A DNA stretch of 64,000 bases from CAYZJR01 sp964503045 (GTDB lineage: Bacteria; Cyanobacteriota; Vampirovibrionia; Obscuribacterales; Obscuribacteraceae): the NCBI GenBank assembly GCA_964503045.1, contig CAZCZI010000027.1, positions 1 through 64,000 on the forward strand, in the 5' to 3' direction. The translations under genes and the position numbers were made by a program. Positions 26,159 through 34,892 of this stretch are shown here, in pieces. Below the pieces are notes generated by a model, which saw only the letters and a list, made by a program, of their open reading frames with translations, searched no databases and had not been told where the DNA came from. Each line of letters begins with the position of its first letter. The stretch's first letter is position 1.

Positions 26159-26979
26159 TGGCATCGGAACCTCCAGCTCGCAACACACTGATCGTACTGT
26201 TCAGCCTGCTTCTGTCTGCTTGCTATTGCGTTTGCGCGGTCTTCGCGCAAGATCAGGAGCCCGTGCCGCTGCGCGGAGTTACCACAACCACTGTGGATCT
26301 TGCAAAACCATCTCCCGGCTCGGTCGATGGGTCGCAGGCTCGCGAAGATCCACTTTCGCTGCAAAACGATAAGGCTGCAGAACCTCCTCTTACTGGATAT
26401 CTATCTACAAGCGAATTAGTAGGAGCAGCTGCGATCGCCGACGATCTAAAGACAATCACTATCACAGTGTCCAACAAAGGAAAGAGGACGCTGATGCTCA
26501 ATGGTGACGCGGCTTGGTCTGCCACCGAAAAGGTGCGGCAGCAGGTCCTCTTACGCAATCAGGTAATTCGGCCGCCGAGGAAAAACTTATTGCCTGGAGA
26601 TACACTCTCCATAGCTTTATCCATTGGTAGCATCGGTGTGATACCAGTGGTGGTGGACGTCGTTCAAAAGAATCATGAGGGCGGAGTCGCATTCTACGGA
26701 CGCGATCAAAGTCGCAGAAAACTTGCAGAACGTCGCTTTGGGCAACGTGTTCTCTTTCCTGGCGAGTCAGTCAAAGGTGACGTATTTCTCTCGAGATCGC
26801 AGGAGCTACCAGGAGTACTCAATGTTCCTGTAAGTCTCCACCCCTATGGAAAGGATCTTGGACTCCTGGAGTTGACTCTGACGGTTCCTTCAAACAAATC
26901 TGTTGCTGATTCAGGAGATAAGCCGACTTCCTTAATCAGCACCCCTGATGATAAGCAGCCGAAACTACCAACACCGTAG
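26158..26979 (+). CDS. Secreted protein coupled to the MacB-type exporter
   Basis: 273 residues. An N-terminal signal sequence with a Cys-containing hydrophobic core (SLLLSACYCVCAVFAQ) could also be a lipobox (LLSAC). The mature part has a beta-rich domain (about 85-250) that resembles an immunoglobulin-like or DUF4352-style fold by alternation only; no family recognised. The tail is polar and Pro-rich. One-base TAATG overlap with the ATPase gene ties it to the exporter, either as an accessory lipoprotein or as cargo (inference). Its 3' end overlaps the convergent small gene at 26965-27237 by 15 bases. Confidence 0.72.
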   Translation: MASEPPARNTLIVLFSLLLSACYCVCAVFAQDQEPVPLRGVTTTTVDLAKPSPGSVDGSQAREDPLSLQNDKAAEPPLTGYLSTSELVGAAAIADDLKTITITVSNKGKRTLMLNGDAAWSATEKVRQQVLLRNQVIRPPRKNLLPGDTLSIALSIGSIGVIPVVVDVVQKNHEGGVAFYGRDQSRRKLAERRFGQRVLFPGESVKGDVFLSRSQELPGVLNVPVSLHPYGKDLGLLELTLTVPSNKSVADSGDKPTSLISTPDDKQPKLPTP

Positions 26980-27237
26980 CCATGGTGTCAGAGGTCGCCA
27001 ATTTCGACGGCAGTGACTGCACTGCCAACGCTCCTCGCTTTTTGTGCCGTATGTAGGTTGTTGAAACTCGCAACTTGTTTGTCGTTTCACAAAGACGGTG
27101 GAGCTTTGCATTTTTACACTTTTGCTCGAAAGACATTGCCAGCATGCGGGTCCTGCAAGGAGTCCGTAAATAGACCCAATCGAAAAGCAGGCGACTGCTG
27201 CGATTGTAGCTATGCTTGTCCAGTTTAGATTGATCAT
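26965..27237 (-). CDS. Small Cys-containing membrane protein, coupled to YHYH gene
   Basis: 90 residues starting at the ATG 27237-27235, which overlaps the TGA of the YHYH gene as ATGA. One hydrophobic helix (about 7-28) is followed by a segment with WQC and, near the end, CSHCRRNW, giving four to five Cys that could bind a metal or form disulphides. No family recognised. The coupling argues it is a real second gene of that operon. Confidence is limited by its short length and by the 15-base overlap with the gene on the opposite strand. Confidence 0.5.
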   Translation of the reverse strand: MINLNWTSIATIAAVACFSIGSIYGLLAGPACWQCLSSKSVKMQSSTVFVKRQTSCEFQQPTYGTKSEERWQCSHCRRNWRPLTPWLRCW

Positions 27238-29338
27238 TTTTCTGAACCTTTGGGAGGTTGTTCTTGAGTTGTAGATTCGATCTGCTGGGGGCGCTCGTCT
27301 TTGGTTGGTTGAACTTGTGGCTTAGGCGCTCCATCATGCTCAAAACCGCCAGGACGTGCTCCTGACGGATCAACTTTATTTTTGCCTTTAGAACTGGCTC
27401 CTGGAGGACCAGCACCTGGTGGACCCATATCGCTCGAGCTGAATCCGCCCGGTGGAGGACCGAAGCCACCACCTTCAGGTGAGCCTTGAGGACCAAATCC
27501 TCCGCCACCAAATGCGCCACCACCGGGAGGTCCGCCGAAACCGCCGCCACCGGGAGGGCCGCCAAATCCGCCGCCACCGGGAGGGCCACCAAATCCGCCA
27601 CCACCGGGAGGTCCGCCGAAACCGCTGCCACCGGGAGGTCCGCCGAAACCACCACCACCGGGAGGTCCGCCGAAACCACCACCACCGGGAGGTCCGCCGA
27701 AACCACCACCACCGGGAGGTCCGCCGAAACCGCCGCCACCGGGAGGTCCGCCGAAACCGCCGCCACCGGGAGGTCCGCCGAAACCGCCGCNNNNNNNNNN
27801 NNNNNNNNNNNNNNNNNNNNNNNNNNNNNNNNNNNNNNNNNNNNNNNNNNNNNNNNNNNNNNNNNNNNNNNNNNNNNNNNNNNNNNNNNNCCACCGGGAG
27901 GTCCGCCGAAACCGCCGCCACCGGGAGGTCCGCCGAAACCGCCGCCACCACGAGGTGCGCCGCCGAAGCCGCCCGCACCGCCGCTTGGGTCGCCGCTCGG
28001 GATGCCACCACCAGTAGTGCCGATCCCGCGATTGTTTGTGCCGAAACGATCGGGATCGTAATGCGATCCTTGCGAGTGTTGATAGCCCTGCCTGCCCCCG
28101 TGCATGTTTTGTCCATAGCCTTGGCGGCCCTGACTGCCTTGTCCCTGAGAATTGCCGAAGCGGCCGGGAGGTCCAAACCCGCCGCCGGGCTCAAATCCAG
28201 GGGGACCACCGGCAGTCCCTTGACCGAACTCACCTTCCGGCCCGCCCGGGGGTCCAAAACCTTGATGTCCACTTTGATTGGGATGCATGGGTCCACTGCC
28301 GAATCCGCCGTGCTGTCCACCGGGTCCAAATCGCCCCCCACGACTGCCCGGACCACCGCCGAATCCAGGAGGTCCTCCGGGACCTCCAAAGCCGCCGGGT
28401 CCTTTTGCAAATGTCTGGTCCGGAATTCCTTTAAAGCCTCTAGGAATGTATGGGAAAGTCTCGGTAATAACATAGTGGTACGTGCCCTTGGGAAACTCAG
28501 GCGTTACACCTATTCTTCCATTGCAGTCATCGAGATCTCCTGCACCTTTAACGTACTCGTAGTCTTGAGTGAATGCCCCATCATAACGTCCGCCGGGACC
28601 GCTTTTGCGGTTTCCGGTGCGCAGCTTGTAGCTCGATCGAAGCTTTGTCAGCCTCGATTTGGAATTTTTTGCATCTTGGTACCCAAACGGCCCATATATG
28701 GGAAAGCCATCGGCGGCATAGCCAAGCAAAACCGGACGGTTGAGCTTGCCCAGTTTTTGCATGAGCCCGGTGGGAATGCCGTGGTAGTGATACGCTCCAT
28801 TGGGCTGTACGTGGGCGTTGTTTTGATCGAGCCCCAAGCGAGAACCCAGATACATTGCCTCATACTGCCATCCGGTCGAAGGATCTCCGTTGTAAAACTC
28901 ATTGGCTCCGGGGTCAAATGGAATTCCGTTTATAGCAACGCCAAATCGCCCCATACCCAGTGGCGTTGTGCGTGTTGCAAACTGAGGTTGGCTTGGCATG
29001 CGGAAGTCGTATATTTGTTCGGAAATCGTATTTGGATTGCCCGCGTTGGGAAATGCACCGGTGGCGTGATTTGGCATTCCGTCCGATCGAACGTAGCGAT
29101 ATCCGCCATTCATAAGTATGCTCACCTTGGAGGTTGCAGCGTATGCTGGTGTCATCGCTAGTTCCAAAAGGCGCCATGGGTCAAAATTTTGTTCTTTGTG
29201 TGTCTTTTTCGCCGCAGTTTTCTGTGAATGATGATGGTCGGCGCGTGAGTCATGTGCCAGTGCTGTTTGTGTAAACACAAATGCAGATGGGCAGCTGAAA
29301 CTCAGTAACACTAATACATGTGTAAACTGTCTTAGCAT
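27234..29338 (-). CDS. YHYH-domain secreted protein with Gly/Pro repeat tail (broken by gap)
   Basis: Signal peptide (about 1-28, ending ALA-H), then a YHYH domain (PF14240, about 60-310) with NGAYHYHGIP as its hallmark and LGYAADGFPIYGPFG, YDGAFTQDYEY and GTYHYVITETFPY around it. From about residue 320 the protein is a long Gly/Pro/Phe low-complexity tail, ending in repeats of a nonapeptide built on GGGFGGPPG, and closes with a charged segment ending PPKGSEK and TGA at 27234. The 100-N gap at 27791-27890 shifts the apparent frame; restoring whole repeats restores it. YHYH proteins are exported and of poorly defined function. Confidence 0.8.
27520..27944. repeat. 27-bp tandem repeats encoding GGGFGGPPG
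   Basis: Ten complete units before the gap (27520-27789) and two after (27891-27944), each 27 bases (9 codons), with small variants. The base at 27790 is the first of the next unit and 27891 is again a unit start. So the missing length should be a whole number of units less one base, which is 2 modulo 3, exactly what the reading frame needs. Confidence 0.9.
27791..27890. other. Scaffold gap (100 N) inside tandem repeat
   Basis: Exactly 100 N, caused by the 27-base repeat that short reads could not span. The true repeat number is unknown. Confidence 0.95.
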
Positions 29339-29470
29339 GCTTGTATGGCTCGACGGATAGATGAACCTAGCTTAGCACGCACCCGAATTTGGATTGTGTG
29401 CAAATTGTGTTTTCGATTGGTGTAGACTTCTATGATTCACTTGTTTGTAACTATTATGAGAACGCTTGAT

Positions 29471-30067
29471 ATGAAAAATAGAGTAATTTTCGGTTCGACT
29501 GCCGCCATTTCCGCGATTGTTTTGAGTGCCTCCATATGTGGTGCTTCGCTTGCGACGGACGGCGGCTCGACTGACAGCAGACGCAGCGAGGGACAGGGGA
29601 AAACGAAACGGTATACGGAAAAAGAAGGATTTGAGCGAACCCCAAAGGACATTGTCAATACATTGAAGGATAATGAAATCACGCAGTTTACGACTCTGCT
29701 TGATGGGTTGGAACAAGCATTTGGATTAGACAAGACGCTAAAAGGGAAAGGTCCATTCACGGTTTTTGCGCCGAGCGATAAGGCATTCAAGACGATTCCC
29801 GGTGACGATGTTCAATCGCTGTTTGCCAACAAGAAAAAGTTGAAGCAAGTGCTTTCATATCACGTTATTGAAGGCAGCAAGCTAAGTGGAAAAGCGTTGC
29901 GCACCATGAAATCCATAAAGACGCTGGAAGGTCACGAGATCAGCTTCTCCGAGAAAGGCGGTTCGCTTTTTGTGGATAAAGCACTAGTGAAAATTAGCGA
30001 TGTTCCTTGTTCCAATGGCGTGATTCATGTGATCGACTCTGTTGTTATGCCGCCATTGAGCCAGTAG
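29471..30067 (+). CDS. Secreted fasciclin (FAS1) domain protein
   Basis: 198 residues from the ATG at 29471 (earlier in-frame starts at 29432 and 29459 give a less convincing n-region). Signal peptide about 1-29 (ending SLA-T), a short charged linker, then one FAS1 domain (about 60-195) with both signature motifs: GPFTVFAPSDKAF (H1 region) and LSYHVIEG plus the closing 'NGVIHVIDSVVMP' (H2 and final strand). FAS1 domains mediate cell adhesion and surface contacts. Divergent from the YHYH gene. Confidence 0.88.
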   Translation: MKNRVIFGSTAAISAIVLSASICGASLATDGGSTDSRRSEGQGKTKRYTEKEGFERTPKDIVNTLKDNEITQFTTLLDGLEQAFGLDKTLKGKGPFTVFAPSDKAFKTIPGDDVQSLFANKKKLKQVLSYHVIEGSKLSGKALRTMKSIKTLEGHEISFSEKGGSLFVDKALVKISDVPCSNGVIHVIDSVVMPPLSQ

Positions 30068-30080
30068 CGATTTTGAGTTT

Positions 30081-30315
30081 TTGACGATTTGCAGGCTCTT
30101 GTGGGAAAGAATTACTGACACAGTGCTGCCGGTTGGCTCCCTAAGGTACTTCGCCCGTTTGCCAAACCTCTATCATTTAGCTTTGGAGCGCATTAGGCAC
30201 CAAGCTTTCCGATGCCGCAGTGATAAAGCTGAAGAAAGCAAATCCAATTCTCAAGATAAAGCACAGCAATATTGAAGACATTCGGGGTATGGTCGAAGGG
30301 GACGACCCGCGATAA
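30081..30315 (+). pseudogene. Decayed 3' end of a kinase-LRR gene
   Basis: A short stretch just before the kinase array translates in two frames into leucine-rich-repeat sequence. The first frame gives ITDTVL... and FARLPNLYHLALER (about 30110-30200), matching the kinases' 'ITDEAVKYLTRLPKLRTLHL' pattern. The adjoining frame gives GTKLSDAAVIKLKKANPILK and runs to TAA at 30313-30315, matching the C-terminal LRR cap of the four kinases downstream. At least one frameshift (near 30195) and no kinase domain remain. I infer the eroded end of a fifth copy. Confidence 0.6.
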
Positions 30316-30434
30316 ATCGGACGTTTTGCCTTTCCAATGTAGGTGTTGGACTATTTTTGGGAAAAATTACGGATAGGAAGGGAAAACCGGGAAACCTGCA
30401 AGGTATCTATTTGCCTAACCGCTGAAGGAAATAC

Positions 30435-32675
30435 ATGACCGAAGAGAAGCAAAAGGATTCGGGGCGGACCAAACGGGTCAGGCTCAGCTCGGAATTGTCC
30501 GTGCTCGCCTTTCAGCAGCGCATTTGTCCGAAGTGCGCGTTGCCGGTCATTCCGGGCTTAGAGAAGTGTCCTCGTGACGGCACCAGCCTCAAACAGCACG
30601 AGTCAGGACCGCATCAGCCGGTGCCAGTGCCGACGCAGCAAAGCGAAATTCTTCAGATGAGCGACCGTTACGACCACCTGGGCTCGCTCGGCTCGGGCGG
30701 CATGAGCGTTGTATACAAAGCCAGAGACAAGAATCTTGATCGCGTGGTCGCCATCAAACAGCTGATTTCGGCGGTTTCTTCAGAAAAAATGGTGTTGCGC
30801 TTTCAACGTGAAGCCTGCGCTTATGCTGCGCTCAAGCATCCAAACATCGTCAATGTCTTTGATTTTGGATTCGATGAAGAAAATCGCCCGTTTTTAGTTA
30901 TGGACTTCCTTGAAGGTCAGACCTTCGACGAAGTCATCGCAGCCAAAGGCCGCATCTCGATTCCCGAGACATTGGAAATATTCATTCAGATATTGGATGG
31001 TCTTTCGCACGCGCATCAGAAGGGTATTATCCATCGCGATCTGAAGCCAGCCAACGTAATGATTCAGCGTATCGGCAAAACTGACAGAGTGCAGGTCAAA
31101 CTGATGGACTTCGGTATCGCCAAGGTAAAAGTGAAAGATCCACAGGCGGCCTGGCAGACGCAAACAGGCCAGGTCATGGGAAGCCCGCTCTATATGAGCC
31201 CAGAGCAGAGCTCAGACTCTTCTCACGTTGATGGTCGCTCAGATATCTATGCAGTTGGCTGCATGCTCTTTGAAGCTCTTACCGGTAAACCACCGTTTCG
31301 TGGCGAAACCATGATGGAAACGGTGACAATGCATCGCTCCGCAACTCCGCCCAAGATGACCGATTTGATGATCGCTGGGGGGGTTGGAACAGTCGAGCCA
31401 TTGAAGGCGGAATTTGATTTTGATATGGAAGCGATTGTTTATGCCGCTATTGAGAAAGATCCAGACGATCGCTATCAATCTGCAGCGGATATGCGTGCTG
31501 ACCTGCTTTGTGTTCAGGAAAATTTGAACAAGCTGTCACAAGGCGATGGCACCAAACCTAATACCATATCAAAGCATTCGATGACTAGATTGGTCGCAAG
31601 CGCAAGTGTGGCGGCTTTGCTTCTGGGTGTCGGCGGAGCCCTTACCTATGCTCATTTCACTCAAAGCGCCAAAAAGATTGAATCGCCGCCAACGGAGGAA
31701 AAAGGAGACTCCAATCTGCTCTTTAATATTCGAGAATTTGACCGTTGGACCGATGCCGACAGAGTGAAGCACAGCCTTCCACCGGAGATTCCACTTTCGT
31801 CGATCAATCCTGCCGGTGCAGTTAGATCACTTGTTGTTGGCCAGTACATACTTGCCAAAGTCTCGAAACAGGAAGACAGTGCTCTTCTTCAACAGTATCA
31901 GCACCGTCTTGATGGTATTGAACGCTTGAAAAACCTAAAATCCCTCCTGATTTGGAATCTGCATGTAACGCCTCAGAACGTTCAAGCCATCTCAACAATA
32001 AACAGAATCGCCAGGGTGGCTGTTTTTGATACTACTGTTCCGCACGACATCGTCAGTGTCTTAAAAACCCTGCAAAAATTAGAAACACTGGAGTTGAAAA
32101 TGTGCGAGCTGACTCCAGAAGACATTGTCGACCTGCCAAAAATGCCTTTTTTGCATAAGTTGGTTCTTGATGATAACAAAATTGGCAGAGGTGACGGTTT
32201 TGCGCCGCTCGGCAAGTGTGGGGGGTTGCTCTATCTCAGTGTTAACAACACTCAAATTACTGATGAAAGTGTGAAGTATTTGACCTCGCTTCACTATCTC
32301 AAGCAATTATTGATGGAACGTGCCGAGATCTCGGCAGAGGGATGCAAACAATTAACGAAACTTCCTAATCTCACTTCGTTAACGCTAGGATTTTCTACAA
32401 TAGACGACCGCGGGTTGAAGGAGTTGGCTAACGCCAAGCAGCTGCAGAGTTTGGACTTGCAAGGTTGCCCCAACATTACGGACAACGGCGCTCAATACAT
32501 CTGCCAACTCAAGAATCTCTCCAATCTCGACTTGGCCGGTACCAAAGTAACCGAGCGTGGAATAGGGGAAATTCGCAAAAGTTTGCCGCTGCTCAAGCAA
32601 TTTAAATACAGCTCGCAATTTGAGGAAATCGATCAAGTGTTTACCGATACTTCCAAGTTGGGCGAGAAAAAATAG
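30435..32675 (+). CDS. Transmembrane Ser/Thr kinase with zinc ribbon and LRRs (copy 1)
   Basis: 746 residues. A Cys motif at the N-terminus (CPKC at 31-34, CPRDG at 45-49) forms a zinc-ribbon-like knot. The Hanks-type kinase domain spans about 79-365: GSGGMS glycine loop, VAIK Lys 108, HRDLKPAN at 200-207, DFG at 225-227, and SPLYMSPEQ in the activation segment. A transmembrane helix lies at about 386-407. After a linker (about 410-480), the C-terminal about 260 residues are irregular leucine-rich repeats with 'ITD' turns (LxxLxLxGCxxITDxG). By topology the kinase is cytoplasmic and the LRRs are outside, an expected sensor layout. AAGGA 6 bases before the ATG. Confidence 0.9.
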   Translation: MTEEKQKDSGRTKRVRLSSELSVLAFQQRICPKCALPVIPGLEKCPRDGTSLKQHESGPHQPVPVPTQQSEILQMSDRYDHLGSLGSGGMSVVYKARDKNLDRVVAIKQLISAVSSEKMVLRFQREACAYAALKHPNIVNVFDFGFDEENRPFLVMDFLEGQTFDEVIAAKGRISIPETLEIFIQILDGLSHAHQKGIIHRDLKPANVMIQRIGKTDRVQVKLMDFGIAKVKVKDPQAAWQTQTGQVMGSPLYMSPEQSSDSSHVDGRSDIYAVGCMLFEALTGKPPFRGETMMETVTMHRSATPPKMTDLMIAGGVGTVEPLKAEFDFDMEAIVYAAIEKDPDDRYQSAADMRADLLCVQENLNKLSQGDGTKPNTISKHSMTRLVASASVAALLLGVGGALTYAHFTQSAKKIESPPTEEKGDSNLLFNIREFDRWTDADRVKHSLPPEIPLSSINPAGAVRSLVVGQYILAKVSKQEDSALLQQYQHRLDGIERLKNLKSLLIWNLHVTPQNVQAISTINRIARVAVFDTTVPHDIVSVLKTLQKLETLELKMCELTPEDIVDLPKMPFLHKLVLDDNKIGRGDGFAPLGKCGGLLYLSVNNTQITDESVKYLTSLHYLKQLLMERAEISAEGCKQLTKLPNLTSLTLGFSTIDDRGLKELANAKQLQSLDLQGCPNITDNGAQYICQLKNLSNLDLAGTKVTERGIGEIRKSLPLLKQFKYSSQFEEIDQVFTDTSKLGEKK

Positions 32676-32738
32676 CGGTTGCATTGCCCGCATAAATGGG
32701 CAGAAAGAGGTGGAAGCCTCTGTCGGCACCCATTGAAC

Positions 32739-34892
32739 ATGACCACTGATGAGACGCAAAAGGACTCGGGACCAACCAAAAGAGTCAAATTAACCAGTGA
32801 AGCCGAACTACCAGCCTTTGGACAGCGTGTATGCCCTAAATGCAAGCTGCCGGTAATCGGCGGAATCGACGTGTGTCCGAGAGACGGAACCAAAATTGAT
32901 GCGGACTTGGAAGAGGAAGCACCGGTTGCGCCAAGAAAGTTAAGCGACCGATATGATCACATTGGCTCGATTGGCTCTGGTGGTATGAGTATTGTTTATA
33001 AGGCACGAGATCGCAATTTGGATCGCGTCGTAGCTATCAAGCAACTTAGCAGTGCAGTTTCGTCAGGACATATGGTGCTTCGATTCCAACGAGAAGCCTG
33101 TGCGTATGCGGCGCTGAAGCATCCCAACATCGTTAATGTGTACGACTTTGGGTTTGACGAGGAAAACAGACCATTTTTGGTTATGGATTTTCTGGAAGGT
33201 AAAACGCTCGGGGAAGTAATTGCTGAAAGTGGCTCACTGAGCATTCCTCAGACTCTCGACATTTTTATTCAAATTTTGGATGGTCTTTCTCATGCGCATA
33301 CGAAAGACATCGTTCATAGAGATTTGAAACCGGAAAACATAATGATTCAAAAACTGGCGGCGCCAGATCGACTGCAAGTGAAGATCATGGACTTCGGCAT
33401 TGCGAAAGTGAAAGTCGATGATACGGAAGCCGCATGGCAAACGCAGACCGGGTACGTAATGGGCAGCCCGCTGTACATGAGTCCTGAGCAAAGTATTAGT
33501 TCGGACGTTGATGCAAGAGCTGATATTTATTCAATTGGTTGCATGTTGTTTGAGGCGCTCACAGGGCAGCCTCCATTTCGTGGTGAAAACTTGATGGGTA
33601 CGATCGTCATGCACCGCACCGCTCAACCACCGCGAATTTCTGATGTCGCAGGAACTGCTAAGACATCACAAAACAACTGTTGGAACGATTTAGAGGCAAT
33701 AGTTTTTACTGCAATTGCAAAGAATCCGGAAGATCGCTATCAAGGTGCAGCCGATCTCAGATCAGCCCTTGTGTGTGTCAGGGAGAATTGGGACAAGTCA
33801 CAGAATAAAGGACTAGGTGCTGGTGTCTTTGCTTTGCCGAAGATGCTAGTCGGGGTTGTTTTGACATTGATCATCATCGGATTGGCTATGTGTTTTGTCC
33901 TGGGAAGCAATCGAGAAGAACCTGTTGCACCCATTGTTTCAATTAGACCGGTACAACAAAAAACCTCTGCTGAGTATTCAAACAAATCAGTAAGGGACAG
34001 TTGGGAAAGCTTATACAGCAAAGACAGCCTGATACTCCCCATCGATGCAACGCTCGCATCGCTTCCAAAAGATGCGGTAAAGACTTTGAGTCTTGGTGAA
34101 GACAAAGAAGCAAACCGAAATTTGATTGGCATTGGAAATTTTAAAAACCTGAAAAGGCTCAATTTGTGCAACATGAAAATTAACGCGGCCGACATCAGCG
34201 AAGTCGCAAAGCTAGACAATATTGACCTCCTTTGTTTCAATGACTGCACGCTACCGGAAGGGGTTCTTAAGCCGCTAACCAATATCAGCTGTTTAACGAA
34301 GATTGAGTTCAGAGGCGGTCAAATTGCCAAAGACAATCTCACGGTACTTCCTCGAATTCGAGGTTTGCAGTGGATGACAATAGAGGCGGTTCCTAACATA
34401 AGTGATCGTCAAACTCTCGAGCCTGTGGGTAAACTCAAGGCCCTGATCAGACTTTGCTGCCTCCAGATGCCGATGGATGATGAATCAGTGAAAGCTTTAA
34501 CTCCTCTATCGAAGCTTGAAGTTTTGCTTCTAGATATGACTAAACTCACAGACAATGGGTGCAAAGAAATCGCGAAGCTGAAGAATTTGCGGACCTTCAG
34601 CTATGCAGTGGGGGATGGTGTCGTCAGTGATGCCGGTCTCAAGGATTTATGTACATTGCCGTTGCTGCGCAATCTCGATATCAGAGATTCGAAGATCTCT
34701 GATGCCGGGTTGATGATGTTGGCGAAAGTAAAAGATTTGGAAGTGCTCAACGTAGCAGGCTGCAAAGACATTACTGAGCCTGGAATTGCCAGATTCAAGG
34801 CGCTTCGCCCTAAAGTTAGGGTGCAAACGGAACAAACCGTTTTGGACATCAAAGAAGTATTGCCTACCGACGATGAGTTGGAGCGCCCATGA
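32739..34892 (+). CDS. Transmembrane Ser/Thr kinase with zinc ribbon and LRRs (copy 2)
   Basis: 717 residues from the ATG at 32739; this start aligns with copy 1 (both begin with a short Thr/Glu/Lys leader, then KDSG and a basic TKRV segment). Zinc-ribbon-like CPKC...CPRDG, then a kinase domain with all key residues (VAIK, HRDLKPEN, DFG, SPLYMSPEQ), a transmembrane helix (about 378-400) and C-terminal LRRs (about 455-700). It is closest to copy 1, both sharing the N-terminal Cys motif absent from copies 3 and 4. 63 bases after copy 1; its TGA overlaps the ATG of copy 3 (ATGA), so at least 2 and 3 are translated from one mRNA. Confidence 0.9.
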   Translation: MTTDETQKDSGPTKRVKLTSEAELPAFGQRVCPKCKLPVIGGIDVCPRDGTKIDADLEEEAPVAPRKLSDRYDHIGSIGSGGMSIVYKARDRNLDRVVAIKQLSSAVSSGHMVLRFQREACAYAALKHPNIVNVYDFGFDEENRPFLVMDFLEGKTLGEVIAESGSLSIPQTLDIFIQILDGLSHAHTKDIVHRDLKPENIMIQKLAAPDRLQVKIMDFGIAKVKVDDTEAAWQTQTGYVMGSPLYMSPEQSISSDVDARADIYSIGCMLFEALTGQPPFRGENLMGTIVMHRTAQPPRISDVAGTAKTSQNNCWNDLEAIVFTAIAKNPEDRYQGAADLRSALVCVRENWDKSQNKGLGAGVFALPKMLVGVVLTLIIIGLAMCFVLGSNREEPVAPIVSIRPVQQKTSAEYSNKSVRDSWESLYSKDSLILPIDATLASLPKDAVKTLSLGEDKEANRNLIGIGNFKNLKRLNLCNMKINAADISEVAKLDNIDLLCFNDCTLPEGVLKPLTNISCLTKIEFRGGQIAKDNLTVLPRIRGLQWMTIEAVPNISDRQTLEPVGKLKALIRLCCLQMPMDDESVKALTPLSKLEVLLLDMTKLTDNGCKEIAKLKNLRTFSYAVGDGVVSDAGLKDLCTLPLLRNLDIRDSKISDAGLMMLAKVKDLEVLNVAGCKDITEPGIARFKALRPKVRVQTEQTVLDIKEVLPTDDELERP

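Noticed and set aside
27452..29161. Long plus-strand open frame of about 570 codons opposite the YHYH gene
   Set aside because: It is the antisense of a GC-rich tandem repeat, which keeps several frames open; its translation is low-complexity Arg/His text, and the YHYH frame has a signal peptide and a real domain.
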